Shown here: positions 1 through 12,931 of the stretch, one piece after another
Layout: every line of letters begins with the position of its first letter
How positions within the stretch are numbered: the first letter of the stretch is position 1
Assembly (NCBI GenBank): GCA_038496675.1
Contig: CM076666.1
Coordinates: forward strand, 9,118,729 to 9,182,728
Direction of reading: 5' to 3'
Length of the DNA stretch: 64,000 bases
Source: Rachycentron canadum
Taxonomy: Eukaryota > Chordata > Actinopteri > Carangiformes > Rachycentridae
The notes under the pieces: generated by a model
What the model was told of the DNA's origin: nothing
Databases searched by the model: none
The model's input: only the letters and a program-made list of their open reading frames with translations
Made by a program: the position numbers and the translations under genes

Positions 1-2238
1 GAAATACTGATTTCTTGTGTGATAAGGCTGCAGGGTAAAAACAGTGGGAACACATGGTCCGAGAACATACACATGTAAATGGCATCCGTCCATCACTAAT
101 GTCATTAGTTACCCCTGTGTTGGACAAGTCAGAATGTGTACAATAAGAAAGGTCTTTTCAGTCAGCAACATTATATTCACTCGAAGGTGAATCTCATTTC
201 TCCTCTGACCTAGAAATCGATCAGGCTCACCATCACGGAGGGGGTAATTCTTCTAATGCTGCTCAGTGAAGTGATGAAACGATACAAGTGAAGGAAAAGA
301 GCAGGTTAATAAGAGATATAAGATGGACCTGAAGACTTCCTGAGGTTAATGTGCAGCTTAGGTTCACTGCAGTGATCACTGCATGCGTTGTGTGTGTGTG
401 TTTTATTTGATGCACTACCTTGCTTACTAATAATGATATACTCTAATATAATGTATAGTAAATATTAAAAATATATATTTTCTTTTAAACATCTATTTAA
501 TGATTTTAGGGATTTGGTTTTGTGCTGTAATGAGCCACACTACTTCCTTCATAGAGTAAAAAAGAGATTAATTAAATTGTACTTATGAAACTAAGCTCAT
601 TATAAATGTCAAGTAGTGAATGAAAATAGTTTCTAGAGATATCAAAGGAGCTGGTTAGCAGACATTAGTGATCATTAGACTGGTTTGAGGTTTATTATAA
701 GAAAGCTTCTCACAGTAGGACAAATCAGATTGGGAAGCTTGTGTAATACTGCACCTATGTCAAGCTTTGTCCCTCTGGATCTTTTCTTTTGGGCTAGTCA
801 CTCTGAGTACTGCATTTTCTGTTTGTTGTCATTCGCTATTTTTCTTTTTCTTTTTCATCTAGTCTCACAGTTTGCCCTTGGACCTGTTTACCTTAAAGTC
901 TCTTTGTAATGAGCTGTGGAGGAGTTGGTAAAGCAAAACATGATGCATTATTGATCCTGGCTATGGCACTCTTAAGTTGTTAATAGCTGAGATACTCCAT
1001 GCTACATTTAAGTTGTAGAGCATAGTCAAAGAGTTTGCAAAAGACCATTGAGGGCCTTGTCACGAGTAAAGCTGGCAGATGGGAGTTTATGATTGAGGAT
1101 TATTCCAAAGCATCAGGACCACATAAAAGCATTATTTACAAGCTTAGCTGACATCTATATCTGGATGGATTCCAACAGAAATATACACATTTTGTTAGCC
1201 TGTTGCACACGTTTGTTTCCTGCATGGGGAAAAAGGTTAACATGAGGCACTGTTTTCATCCCAAAGCTTTAGATGACCGAAATATAACTGTCTGATTTAA
1301 ATTAACCTTAACTCATCAATGTGATGTCACTTAAATTATGTGGTTATGTAATTAAATATTTATTCTGATTTTGCTAGTATACCACTGACAGAAATTCTTC
1401 CACTTCAACGATTGTTATCACTACTTGAAACTGCCACTGCTCCTCTTAGAGAAAACATTGTACAATGTGCATTACACATTAGCATTCTCACCACAACAAG
1501 AGATGAATGGTTGCATGACAATCACAACATTATTAAGTTTCTGTAGCTACTCTGACCATTCATCTTAAAATGACTTTGTACCCAATTTTCGAAAAATAGT
1601 CAGATTATATTTTATTATATATATTATTTCCACTTCATCAGATCATGAATGGTTCTCTAGTTAAGATTTTGGCCATTTCAATTAAGTCAGTCATAAATTA
1701 ATGTAAAACAATTGGGAATTCATTAGCACAAGTTATTTTTCACTATCAAACTTAATGATATGTGGAGAAATTTCTGAAAATCTCTCCAACAAAATTGTTT
1801 ACTATTGATAGTAGAGCGTGATGGTGCTACCATACAGTACAAACCCTATTGCATTGTTGTGTTGACTGTAACAGTTATTGATATCCAATGGTCTGAGCAC
1901 TGAGCAGCCACCATTAATAGCACAACAAATACAAATCCTCTCAGCTTCACCAAGGGTGGGAGAAAAGAGGTAAACAAAATTCATGGAGAAATTGGCAATG
2001 CCACAGGTCAAATGATAGTTTGAACTCAAGTCCTGCAGAGGAACGATGTGGGTGTTTGAGTGAATACTTGACCTAAACACTGGAAATAAGTTCTTAGGAC
2101 ACAACGTTGCATTCAATAGTTCAAATGCTTTCCCTTTTGCTGAAGCTACCCTTCATGTGAGATTTTGCATAATTTCTGTCATTCATTTGACCTCTCTTGT
2201 TTTTTTACTTAGTTTTGAAGGGTACCGCCACCAACAAC
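1..2238. other. AT-rich non-coding stretch, nothing recognised
   Basis: Anonymous AT-rich sequence with a short GT run near 389-398. The longest open frames are about 74 codons (plus) and 104 codons (minus, 1802-2116). Neither resembles a protein family I know, and no splice signals or repeat-family motifs stand out. Confidence 0.55.
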
Positions 2239-2300
2239 AATAATAACAAATGTATAGCACTTTTCAAAACAGCAGTTGCAAAGTGCATCACAATCATAAA
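2239..2300. mobile_element. Fragment of a dispersed teleost repeat
   Basis: The string tatagcacttttcaaaac, followed by agcagttgcaaagtgc, matches a motif I recall as scattered through fish genomes, in which a 'TATAGCACTTTTCAAAA' block precedes 'ACAAAGTGCTTCACA'. It is preceded by an AAC/AAT-rich tract. The parent element is not identified and only about 60 bp is preserved. Confidence 0.35.
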
Positions 2301-4137
2301 TGAAAATGCATAAAACTCAACAATAGGTCACATATTTTCATTTTTTGTTAAATCAGAGACAAATGCAGTTCCTGCTAATTTGTCTCCATAACATTTAATT
2401 TATTGACATAAATTACTCACTTCAAATTCTTCAAAGTTTCATTGTTTTTAAATACTACTGTAATGCCATCTTAATGTCCTAATCTCAATGTATTTCCATG
2501 CCTCTGGGAAGTACTTTGAAATCAAAACAATCACGTGTCTCAATTGTGTTAAGAATAAAATAACAGAAAAAAGTTCTTAGTGGGAAACAGACAGTGAGCA
2601 ACATTTCACTTTAAAGTTACAAATCTGAACTGTGGACATTTTTATGTGTTTTTATGGATCAGAAGTTGGTGAGTCATGACCACAGACGTGCCTATAACAA
2701 ATGGAGACACATATAAAGGCAGCCACTGCAGTTTAAGGCAATTTATGTGTGTACATTAGTGTACCTATCTCATCTGTGAACATATATAAACCCCTCAAAT
2801 TCTGTTTGTTTGATCATAAAGTAGAGTTAAACTGGAGCTGGGGATTAGTAAACATTCCCTAAGGTGCAAGTGTCACTGAGACCATTGGCCATGGTTCAGT
2901 CAGTTCTGCCTCTGTGGGAGTCAGAAATACTACACGGCCTAATGGGTTACATCTGGTGATTGTTAGGGACTTTGCCCCCGCTCACTCTCTCCGTGATTCA
3001 TGTCCCTGTCATGATGCCATGTGGTCATAGCAAATAGATCAAAAATCCAAAAAAATTAAACTTTCGAACTGCAGGTGCATTATTATTTTTGCCAAATTCC
3101 ACTCCAATAAGAGCTTCCCCCCCAGCGCTCTATACAGGCAGGGCTCAGCATGGTTCCCAATTTAGACTGGAAACAATTGCAAATGGCTTCAGCGGGGACT
3201 GACCAGTAAGGTCATCCTACTACTAAAATCGATAGGAGCAGCCTTCAGGTATAATGGATGCTCCGTGGGCCTGAAATAGCTCAGGAATTGAATAACTCTT
3301 AACAGGTGCAAAATGGTAACAGAGCCTAGGCAAGAGTTTATGGAAAATAAATGGATAGGGGTACGATTTCTCAACCTATGCATACATTTTAGCATTTGAT
3401 TGAAGGTAGGATATACTGCTTCTGTAACCATTCCCACGTTCTTTTGGCACAGTAAAGGCGAAAACAAAACAGAATAAAACAAAAAAATAAACATGCAATG
3501 CCACCAGCTGCAATTGTTGTGACTAAAGTAAAATATGCTACTGAGAGATTTGGGTTGTGGAACAGATATGCATTTTCTTCAGCTGATTAGATTTTATGGG
3601 ATGTATGAAACCTCACTGAATTTTGATGGAAGCTAAATCGAAAAACCATGAACTATCTAGATGACTGAAAGTTCTACAAACTCAGCCTATGTGTCACCAG
3701 TGACTCGCACCAGCTATTCCTGCTACAGCTACAGCATATTGATGCATTGTTTGGTGGTTTAATATTGATTTTTGTAAAGAGCATGATACTGCTGTGAGAG
3801 CACAGGATATTAAGATTTAAACTTTGCTGCCTGAAACTTTTGTGATCAATTGTATCCATGTCAGCTGGAATTCTTTCCTCTGTAAGATCGATGGCACAGT
3901 GACAGGAAGGTTTGAGGGGAATGTGACAAAAACATATTGCAGGATTTAGAGCACTAAACATATGGGTCAACAAACACACGGCTTGTCAGAATTCATACCA
4001 AATCGAAGAACATACTGTCCTACACCACCTCAAACAAGGCTGAAATGTAAAGTATGACTCCACATGGACAGGAAATATCTACCTTAAATGAGCAATTTGT
4101 TTTGCCAACTGCGTAGCTATCATTTGCATTAACAGCT
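2301..4137. other. Non-coding stretch, nothing recognised
   Basis: Mixed AT-rich sequence. Two minus-strand open frames of 101 codons (3189-3494 and 3674-3979) show no domain pattern and no biased codon use. They are taken as chance frames. Confidence 0.5.
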
Positions 4138-4180
4138 GTTTTTTTTTTTTTTGTTTGTTTGTTTTGTTGTTGTTTTTTTA
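4138..4180. repeat. T-rich / (GTTT)n low-complexity tract
   Basis: A poly-T run passes into GTTT and GTT repeats and then poly-T again. Low-complexity tracts like this commonly arise by slippage or from a retroposon tail read on the opposite strand. No adjacent retroposon body was recognised on either side. Confidence 0.8.
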
Positions 4181-4439
4181 ACAATCTAGAGGAAACATTG
4201 CAAGTTCAGTATCAAGCTTAATTCCTTTACTCACCAAGAGCTGTCTCCAATGGTGGAAAGCAACAAGCTCCTTATCCCGCTATCTATTAGCTCCACCCAT
4301 TTTCATCCAATCACAACCTGATATGGTGACTTCCAGCCAAGCTGTCAAGTTTTCAAATTGTGTCTCTCCCTGTTGTCATTTAGCTGTCATTTCAGCATCG
4401 TGTTCATTTCATGGCCCACCTCTACCCCTTCATCACCTC

Positions 4440-4615
4440 AAGTAACACACCCTGAGTCTGGTTCTGCTCGAGGTTTCTGCCTCTTAAAGGGAGTTTTTCC
4501 TCGCCAGTGTTGCCAAGTGGTTGCTCGTGGTGGGATTTAAATAGTTTGGTCTAGACCTGCTCTATATGTAAAGTGCCTTGAGGTAACTAAGTTCTGATTT
4601 GGAGTTGCATTATAA
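4440..4615 (+). mobile_element. 3' end of an L2/Maui-type LINE (dispersed teleost repeat)
   Basis: The order of blocks is that of a very common fish repeat: gagtctggttctgctcgagg, ggtttctgcctcttaaaggg, gagtttttcctcgccagtg, tggtctagacctgctctata, then tgtaaagtgccttgagg. The last block resembles the 3' hairpin region of L2-clade LINEs, which target-primed reverse transcription requires. The usual terminal ATAAAATTGAATTG tail is missing or decayed. Assignment to L2/Maui is from memory of the motif; that it is a dispersed fish repeat is much surer than the clade. Confidence 0.7.
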
Positions 4616-6098
4616 CCTCTTGTCTTGTAAATACATAACTGAAGCTCTTGGCAAGACTGGGGACAAAACATTATTGCAAGTCAGTGTAGGTTGTCATTCA
4701 CTGTTTGTTTTTTTAATTTTCAGATTTGAGACTTAAAACATTAATAAAAAGTACCTGTAATTAATTATCTAGGTCCGAGTGCTTGTGCATGGCACTGTAT
4801 TTAGAAGAGCTCTGTAAGAGAGTAAATATTAAAAGTGTTCATCATGCAGCCAAGCTTTTAAGTCCGTTAATGGACATATATGATGGACTGACATCACCCT
4901 GCAGACTGGCCTTTGACTTGCTGCTGTAATCAAAACATATCTGTATAACCACACTCCACCCACAGAGTGATTGGATGAGCTTTGGAAGGGCAGCTCGTTC
5001 AGTTTGGCCTGGGAGGCGGGAAGCTGCTACAAGAAGCTATTGTTGTTTCCTAAAGGCTTCCAATGTGGGTGTTATGGAGATTGTCACCTCTGGACTCCAT
5101 CCATTTACAATAACAGCTTTTTTCATAGCCTAGTTTATGGAATAAGAGCTCAGCCTTTAAACGTGTATGTTTTTGTTTAATTCCACTCAGGAGGTATCTT
5201 TGTCAGCATATTAAACTTTTATTAGTTATTCAGAAAGACAAAGGGACCATTAGCAATGTCAAAGGCAACTGAAATTCATCCTTTTCATATATTTCCCACT
5301 ATTTGCATATACACATGACCAATGTTACTTAACTGTTTGTGTTGATCATTAGTGGACACTTCATATAATTAACAAATATAGATACAGTATGTCTGAATGT
5401 GTTTTCCTCTGGATGTTCTAACAATACAACCTATAAAGCATTGGCCAGTTTTAAATATGGACATCTCCCTCTTCTTATAATAAGGTAAAATAACATAGAT
5501 GTAATAAAAGAAAGGCGAGAGAGAGAGAGTTTTATGAGCTTGTATTGTATGAAATCTCAATGACAGCATCAGACATAATGCAATGTCTCTGACTTATCAA
5601 GTCAGAGGACAAACATAGACACACAAAGAATTGAAGTAGGGGGAATGCAAGGAGAGCCATAGCCAGATTATAGTGGTGCATACGTTAACTTCCCTCCACA
5701 GCATTTCTGCTGGGGAAATAATCAAGCAGTTGGGATGATAACGGGTGGGTGGGTTTTGGGATTGATTTTGGATTGTAATAATTTGTGCAATTTCTTAATT
5801 TCTTTCATTGTATAAAGATGAAATAGTGTAGAGCAAAATCATCACAATTGATAAGGGATGTTTGCTATGCAATTAAAAGGGCACTGCTGCCTACAGGATT
5901 CAATAGTAAGTTGTGTTTTTCTCCATTTACTGCAATCATAGCCAGTGTATTCATTCATCATGGAGGCAAAACCATTCTCACAAGCAGTTTAATTATCTTG
6001 CAGGGTAATTTAATGCACCATTTTTCAGAGTGATGCCGTGACACAAGACCTTTGAATCTAAAATGTGAACCTGGTCATTTCAAAGCAGGATGATAGCA
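4616..6098. other. Non-coding stretch with a (GA)n tract
   Basis: A short GA tract lies near 5517-5530. The segment 4960-5110 is more GC-balanced than its surroundings and contains SOX-like cattgttg/attgttgt strings, but I see no coding pattern in it. No repeat family was recognised. Confidence 0.45.
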
Positions 6099-6122
6099 TT
6101 TTTTTTTTTTTTTTTTTTTTTT
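6099..6122. repeat. Poly-T tract (24 nt)
   Basis: Uninterrupted run of T. No retroposon body was recognised beside it. Confidence 0.9.
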
Positions 6123-7713
6123 ATGTTTCCATCTTGATGAGCCAAGTAATCAGTCAAAAGGTGGTAATGGTATGTGTTCTTCAAATTAAAAATCGATTGA
6201 CCTCATCAAGATCTAGAAGTACTTTTCATTATCATTGGGACACATTTAGAGACAAAGTTTTTTATGCTTGGCTAAGGTAGAAAGGCTGGTGTATCAACAA
6301 AAATAAAATACAACAAAGGGCAATGGAGACAGACAAATAAATTATGACATCACCCAACTGGAGCATTACTGCCACCAGCTGTTTATCTTAATTAGCCAAC
6401 TCCTAATGTTTGCGTAACAGCAGTGGCTGGAAATGTCCATTATCTTTTGCTAAATTCATTCAAAAACACTGGGATAAAAAGAAATCTAGTGTAACATTGT
6501 TTTTAACCCATCTTTATGCAGTCTAAAAGTATGTAATCAGCTCTGTCTGCCTTAAACTGAGAACTCATTAGCCTCTTTGTTTGTTTGTTGTTATCATGGT
6601 TGACGTGGTGCGTCTTCACTAATTTTCATTCCCATTCTTGTAGAAAATACTGGTAAATCTTTGTGACGGCAAACCCCTTTCCTCTAGGAAACAATCAACA
6701 GCTCAGCGAATTGGGGTGGATAGAGACACTCAGATATGCTCTTTGCTTGCTCTCTGGTTGCCAAAATCTTAGATCCAACCTCCCACTCATGAGGCATTGG
6801 TCTGACACGTGGAAGCTGCCAAACAAGCAACCGAGGTGTGTGACTGGATCAGCCTGTGCCTGGCAATTCTGGTTGTTCTTTCTTCCTCTGATCACTGTGC
6901 TCTTAAAGAGGCAGAATTCCCCCATTAATTAAATGTTACAAAGTATTCAGCTTACTGGAGAAAAAGAGGAGAAAAAAAGAATATAATTGATGGCAACATA
7001 GTGTCATCGATAATACAGCTGTAGGCACTGAGGCTGCTGAAAAGTCACCAGCCAAAGGGAGCTAGTCCTCCCTCTACTATGTTAATGCTTAGTTCTCCTG
7101 TTGTACTTCAAGATAAACTTTCATCATTATAGTTCATTGACTTACAATATCTCACTCCTCTTTTCTGACATTCAAAGTATTTAAATATGAAAGAAGTCAG
7201 TACATTTTTCAATAGGTGCAATTTACATAATGTCATATGGTAACGGACAAATGTTTCGTTGAAATTTATTGAAATTTAAGCTGGTAAAATCCAATGAATT
7301 ACCTTAAATGGTAAAAGAAAGAAAGAAAGGCTAACCTAAAGGTGAAATAATGTAAATACGATATAAAATAGGTATTTTTCAGGGATGAAGAAATCTGTTA
7401 ATGCACAGCTTTCCTGCAGGTAAGAAAGTAAATCCTTGACAGTTAATAGAAGTAATTTCTACAACTTCTGTTGATGATTTACAAACTTTCTGTCTTTACA
7501 AAGGCAATGTTGGAACAAACAGCGTTACTGCACCTTCTGATGTATTATTAGGACAATACTGTCATAAAATAGTGTGAAAAGTAACTAAGAAGGACAGACT
7601 GGCTCAACAGAGGTTGATCCTACAGCAAGTCAATGACACAAAAGAGATGTAGATGGTGGCACTACATGAGGACCAACACAGTCTTAAACACCGTCAAGCT
7701 GCTTTGGAGTAAA
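6123..7713. other. Non-coding stretch with one complex block
   Basis: The segment 6660-6930 is open on both strands (89 and 76 codons), which reflects base composition rather than coding. It is less AT-rich than its flanks and contains a gccaaa-type half-site. A GAAA run lies near 7315-7330. Nothing else was recognised. Confidence 0.45.
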
Positions 7714-7886
7714 CTGGACAGAAGGTGAAAGCAAAGCAAACGACAAGCGCAACACATTTGTTGGAACTTCTACAGCAGTGTTGGGACAAACTCTCCAAGC
7801 TTTCCAAATGTTCCATTTTCAAAGAAAATCATGACTGTGTTCAGCTACTGAATGAGTCAAAGATTTCAATTAAATTGAGGGTCTAG
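7714..7886 (+). pseudogene. Relic of a Tc1/mariner-type transposase C-terminus
   Basis: From 7722 a frame without stops runs to the TAG at 7884-7886. It reads KVKAKQTTSATHLLELLQQC and then WDKLSK...SIFKENHDCVQLLNESKI. This matches the C-terminal pattern of a fish Tc1-like transposase group, in which 'LDRRVKAKQPTSATHLWELLQQCW' precedes a final 'ESKI'. Just upstream, in another frame, LDRR is still readable (7714-7725), so at least one frameshift is present. The catalytic DDE residues lie upstream and are not preserved. No terminal inverted repeats were found, so only the 3' part of the element seems to survive. It acts on nothing now. Confidence 0.75.
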
Positions 7887-8195
7887 TATTCCACGATTAC
7901 CTTTTTTTTAATCTATATCTTTTGTTTGTACTATTCTTTAATTTCACTGAATACACTGAGATATTCCTCCTCATGTAATTCAGATTTCTAACTTCTGACC
8001 TTGTGTGGGAGGTGTGGTGGCTGGTAAAAAGTGTCAGTCGTCGAGGTTTTCATTTGTCACATGTATTAAAAATGCATTTACTTTATTCTGTTGAACTTGT
8101 TTTAACTGTAAGTGGCTACATCATGAATTGCCACAATTACAGTGAACTTTATATATTTATATCAACCAATGCTTTACAGAGGCATGCACATGCAA

Positions 8196-8230
8196 ACACA
8201 CACACGCACACACACACACACACACACACA
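8196..8230. repeat. (CA)n microsatellite with one interruption
   Basis: About 17 CA units with one CG interruption near 8205. Typical fish dinucleotide repeat and likely length-polymorphic. It explains the Thr-His and Cys-Val repeats in overlapping open frames. Confidence 0.95.
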
Positions 8231-8789
8231 GTTGCATGCATACATGCACAAACACAAAAGATTTTTTGCATCTCACAAAAATGTCCCCTGTGAATGTATC
8301 CTTCTCTAAAAGAAGTTTCCACAAAGACCGAAGTAGAGGAGCGCACACACACTCCCATTGCAACTGTTTTAATTGCTGAATGATAACTGCTGCGAGTCAT
8401 GCAAATATACCCTAATTAGCTGCAATTATTATCAAGAATTTTTTTCAAAGTGCCACTTACACACAAAAAAAATCTTTTTTTATGACTGTATGTATGTGTA
8501 TACTTTGCTCTGTCATGATGCAGTTAGACAGGTAGAGGAGATTTAGACTTTTGTGTTGTAAAGTTATAAATTACTTGCTGACCTAATTAGTGGTGTCATT
8601 ACACATTTAGCAAAAGCATATGTGGAACTCAAGGGGCAATGTGAAGATGTGTACACAACACTAGATTATATTCCTGTCTGATCAGCCTGAAAGTAACAAT
8701 GTTAGTCCGCTGTTCGTTGACCCCCAATGGCTTGGCCTGAATTAAATTCAAGTCACTAATGTTTTCAGAGCGACTTCTGGGTCTTCACA
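8231..8789. other. Non-coding stretch
   Basis: AT-rich spacer between the CA repeat and the LINE relic. It contains short A and T runs near 8464-8481. No gene or repeat family was recognised. Confidence 0.5.
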
Positions 8790-9213
8790 CATCTGCTTGA
8801 GCTCAATCACACAAACCCGTGCTCCCTCTCAGCCACTATGGTCCTCCAAGGAATGGTGTCTGGCATTGGCATCCCTGCACACAAGGCAAGCTCAGTCCAA
8901 ACTGCTTGTGTTTGTGGTTTTTCTGATGGTGGAACAAAGGACCAAATGTCATCAGAGCAGGCACTTCCCTTTCTATCTTCAACAATCTTTTAAAGACTCA
9001 TCTCATCTGAGAGCAACTCCTTTTAAAACAGGCCTAACAAGCACTTACTATGTACTTTCAGTGAAATTCTTTACCTGATTCCCTTGCACTGTTTGTATAC
9101 ATGTTGTGCTTAGTACCAAGGTCTCCTACTGCTCCGAAAGCCTTAGTGTTGTCTTTGAATTGTGAGTCACCTTGGATAAAAGCATCTGCTAAACGATTCA
9201 ATGCAAATGTATA
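8790..9213 (+). mobile_element. 3' end of an L2-clade LINE with decayed ORF2 and UnaL2-like tail
   Basis: Two frames carry the C-terminal signature of fish L2-type ORF2 proteins. In the first, near 8858-8915, ALASLHTRQAQSKLLVF is readable. After a frameshift near 8920 the second reads WWNKGPNVIRAGTSLSIF and LLKTHLI up to about 9006. The downstream part ends with caccttggataaaagcatct and gctaaacgattc (about 9168-9199), the conserved 3' stem-loop region with a GGATA loop known from the eel LINE UnaL2 and its partner SINEs. The copy is 5'-truncated, as is usual for LINEs, and carries frameshifts and stops. There is no long terminal repeat of the TGTAA type. Confidence 0.8.
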
Positions 9214-11220
9214 GAGAAGAAAAATTCAACAAATTGTTTTCCGTTCTGTCTTTCTTTGCTTTATCTATGGTCATCATTTACTGTGATAACTGTGATCTAA
9301 CTATGTAACTATCATCCATTTTCAGAAAGTTTTAAACTGTGGAATTAAAAGCATGGCTTAGTTACTGCCAGACTGACTTTTGCTGTCCATGAATTTTTGA
9401 GTTGATCCAGTTTTACTACTACTCTAACCCCCTGAATCCCACCAAGGCCATCACACAAGCTTATGCACAAGCAGATCGAGCTAGGCAGGAAGTCAGACAC
9501 AATCATGGCCAAGAAGATCTGGTGAATGAAACACTTTATCGTATATCCCATCACGACAGCAGGATCATAACCCCTGGCACTAGGCAACAAAATCACAAAA
9601 ATCAAGGAAAGTCAGCGAGTCAACAAAGGAGAAATGCTTATGAAACACTGCCAGCGAAGTACAAAGCCACGAGAATGGAATAAAAGCACATCACAGGCAC
9701 AACATCATAGACCCACAGGTGGTATAATACATGGGTAACACCCCTTTTAGAAGAAATGGTATTTTTATAGCATAAGGATATACATGTGTTGGTAAATGGA
9801 GCAGCGAAATAATACTTTAATTAGGTGTGTAATGCAAAAGTTGAATGTTTTTTTCCCTCTATTTTAAATTTTGCCCACCAGTGAAGAACACAATGGTGCA
9901 TTATGGAAAGAAAGCTATTCAGTCAATTCAGTCACTGGGGTGAATGACACCAATGCAACTCATAATTTCAAGTATTTCCTGGTGACACTTGAAAAACAAT
10001 GAAAAACAGCCTTTTGTCCTTGAGTTCCAGCTTAGAACTGAACCACTATTTTGTCAAACCGAGGTGATATATTGTCATCAATTGAAGATACTTGTTGTGG
10101 GTGTTTTTGTTAAGTTGAACAATAATAATGATAATAAAAAGCTGGATATATAATTTGTAATATGGTATTTCAAGAAAATTATTATATCTGATATCCGTGT
10201 AAGAGAGAGTGGCAAAGTAAATATAGATAATATAGGCAACATGGAATGTAGAAGGGACAAAACTGGAAGGTTTCTGTGTCCATTCCTGCTTTTAGCTGAT
10301 TGACTAGATCTAACAAAAGTCCCTCCCTAAATCATTGTTCCTTCACAGATGTGGCTCAGTGTAAATGCTTTTAAAATGCAACAGGCATTTCACCATATCC
10401 CCTTTCCTCACTTGCCGGGAATCATTGCTGTAATTGCAATAGCCTGTGCTCCTCTTTTTAATTTCTTCAAGTGCATCCACTGGACTCCCATTTGCTCGTT
10501 GCACGTCTCCCATGGATCATTCCACCCAGCCCTTAGCTTGAAAACCATCTTAATCAAGCTTCCTATATCAATACGGTTGTGTAAATCAGAGCGAGCCAGC
10601 ACTCTCATCAGTCAGAGGCTTTACCCTTACAGGGCCAGTGAAACCCTGGAGATTAGAAAGCCAATACCTTAACCAGAGTATTTTACTGGTCTCAAATAAT
10701 TTTCAGTAGTTAATTATTGAGCAGATGTTGTCACTTCAGTTTGTCCTTGAGGGGTTTTTAATGGATCCTCTTGCTCTTTCTTGTTCAGTACAAAAATATT
10801 GTGTTATCACCTAAGACCGCAATTGGTGTTTTGCTTTATTTTGAAAGACACAAAGACGCATGATACCTGGGAAAATGTGAGACATACAATAGATGGAAAA
10901 TAAATAAGTACTGACAAACACGATAGACATGGTTTTGAAATTACATTTGTCTGCACCATCTTGAGCTCAAGGTTGTTGCTGCAATGTGCACAAAGACACA
11001 TTTACACACAGGAAGATCTTTTTGTCTTTGATTGCAGACACTGTGCATTTTACATCCTGCGTCTCAACAACATAAAATACATAATCTCATAATGCCAAAC
11101 TTTGTTCATGCCTGATGATTAAATTCATTCCAACAATATGCCAACTACTGAGTGTGTTAAGATTTCCTGCAGTCTGAACAACTAATTAAATGAAGTCATA
11201 ATGCTGATACAAATCAACTG
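9214..11220. other. Non-coding stretch, open frames not recognised
   Basis: An open frame at 9402-9683 (93 codons) is rich in Gln, Arg and Asn. Another at 10349-10672 (107 codons) overlaps a block of balanced composition at 10390-10640. Neither resembles a known family. The second block is a weak candidate for a conserved non-coding element. Confidence 0.4.
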
Positions 11221-11236
11221 TTTTTTTTTTTTTTTT
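11221..11236. repeat. Poly-T tract
   Basis: Sixteen consecutive T followed by a second short T run and a GTGTGTG string. Confidence 0.85.
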
Positions 11237-11662
11237 ATGTTTTTTTGTGTGTGTCTTCAATGTCAATAGTTTCTCATTTGTTTACCTTCTATTTACTTTT
11301 CATTAAGGAAGCATCAGGCCTGTGATTGGAACTCCATTTAGCAAAACAAGACTCCTCTCAGGGGGAAGGAAATGACATTAAGAAGGAAGAGTGCAAAATG
11401 CCTTTTAATGGTTTGTAATAAGGCTGGGAAGCCAGAAGCTATGCAATATCTATTTCTGCCTAAACCCGTCTGCCCCCTGATCCATGACCAATCTGATCAG
11501 TGCAGCTTGCAGGGGAAATAATATGCAAAATGTAATAATCTGTTTAAGCGGTTCTTTGGTTCTCACACTGAAAACAGAGCCGTGCCTCCTAAAATGGCGG
11601 AGAACTAGCAGCAGACAGATAGAGCTTTAGATCTATTTAACAGAGCCTTCCAGTCCTGAGGG
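11237..11662. other. Complex non-coding block
   Basis: The segment 11300-11630 has balanced composition, includes aataatatgcaaaatgtaat (octamer-like) and many distinct short motifs, and has no open frame of note. It could be regulatory, but nothing in one sequence proves it. Confidence 0.35.
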
Positions 11663-11768
11663 TTTTTTTTTTTTTTTTTATCTTGTGCAAGTCATAAAAA
11701 GATGTATGAAAGGCAAGAAGACCTTTTGTTTTGTTTTTTTGGTTTTGTTTTGTTTTTTTGTTTTTTTT
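11663..11768. repeat. Poly-T and (TTTTG)n low-complexity tracts
   Basis: Seventeen T at 11663-11679, then an unrelated 43-bp gap, then G-interrupted T runs at 11723-11768. The open frame across it is low-complexity Phe/Cys and not a gene. Confidence 0.85.
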
Positions 11769-12720
11769 CCTTTTTCTACCCTTACTAGGCATTTACGTTC
11801 TGTCAAAGTCATTCTGCTGTGTCTAACATCAGTTCATGCTCAGTGGTTGTCCCCTCTGTCTGTGGCCCAGTTTCTTTATTTCTCCTGATCTCTCTCTGTT
11901 ACACACAAAGACACAGGAGCTGGACTATTAAAGAAAATGTTAAGGACACTAAATTTGTGAATGTGCATATTTTAAGTACACACAAAATGAGGATGAAAGT
12001 GAAGACAGGGAAACAATAGCTGCAGTTTTATGCCCACTCTGTATTCTCTGAATCTAACATCAGTAGTTTTCATTGTTTCTGTTTCTGTTTTCTTTTCCGT
12101 CTTTTCATATTTTCACTGCTTCTTTTATCAAGTTTTTAACAAGATTGTAAAATGAACTGCACCATAGTTTTTGCATAACATCGTACAATATGAAAGAAAT
12201 TTACCCAGAGCAGAATTGATGGGACCATAAACGCAATATTTTGACCTTGACATAGCTCAGCATGAATTGTGTGAAGAGTAGACCTGCTGAGTATAGATAT
12301 GCACTCTTGCATCACCTCAAGTTATCTGCACTGTGTTACAACAATTTTAAAGTAAAACATTTTACCCAAAGGTTTTTCACATTTAACCACGAGCAAATCA
12401 ATCACCTACCTTAAACGCAACCGTACATACATTCCAACAAAGTAATTCTCAGGCTATGTGAGTGAGGTGTTGTGCCTTAAAATGATTTGATTTCCTCTTG
12501 TGTGTGCTGCTGCTCTGTTTTGTCTAACAGGCTGCTGACCTGTGTGACTGCCTGAGTTGAAGTCAGTGCATCAATGTCCCTGCTGGCAAGCAGCTCATAC
12601 GTCCTTTAAATTGAGCCAAACTAGAGAAATGGTATCAGCACTTGTTTTATAGTGGCTGCTGTTGTAAAATATACCTGATACTGCTGGACCACAGCACATT
12701 AGAGGCTCAGTTAAAAGAAT
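11769..12720. other. Non-coding stretch, nothing recognised
   Basis: A weak pyrimidine tract followed by cag at 12525-12533 resembles a splice acceptor, but the sequence after it stops in frame within a few codons and has no donor partner. Confidence 0.5.
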
Positions 12721-12931
12721 AGTTTAACATGTTGGGAAATATACAATGCGCTTATGTGTTACCTTGCAGCTTGAAACTGATTTTACTAGTTTTATTCCCG
12801 TACCTTTGGGCAGAAAGAGGCTAATCTAAGTGGCTGCTAGCTCCAGCTTGATATTAAACATTAAACTCAGAGATTAGTATCAGTCTTCTCTCGGCAAGAA
12901 AACGTATGATCATATTTCTCAAAATGTCACT
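12721..12931. mobile_element. MITE of a common percomorph inverted-repeat family
   Basis: The left end agtttaacatgttgggaaat and the reverse complement of the right end, agtgacattttgagaaatat, form degenerate terminal inverted repeats of roughly 22-25 bp about 211 bp apart. Internal text (aggctaatctaagtggctgc, then ctagctccagcttgatatta, and ctctcggcaagaaaa near the right end) matches a repeat I recall as very abundant in percomorph fish. It has no coding capacity, so it must have moved using another element's transposase. The superfamily is not determined and no target-site duplication is clear. Confidence 0.7.

Noticed and set aside
8003..8400. Overlapping frames with Thr-His or Cys-Val repeats (similar ones at 18233-18439 and 28139-28572)
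   Set aside because: They are translations of CA/TG microsatellites.
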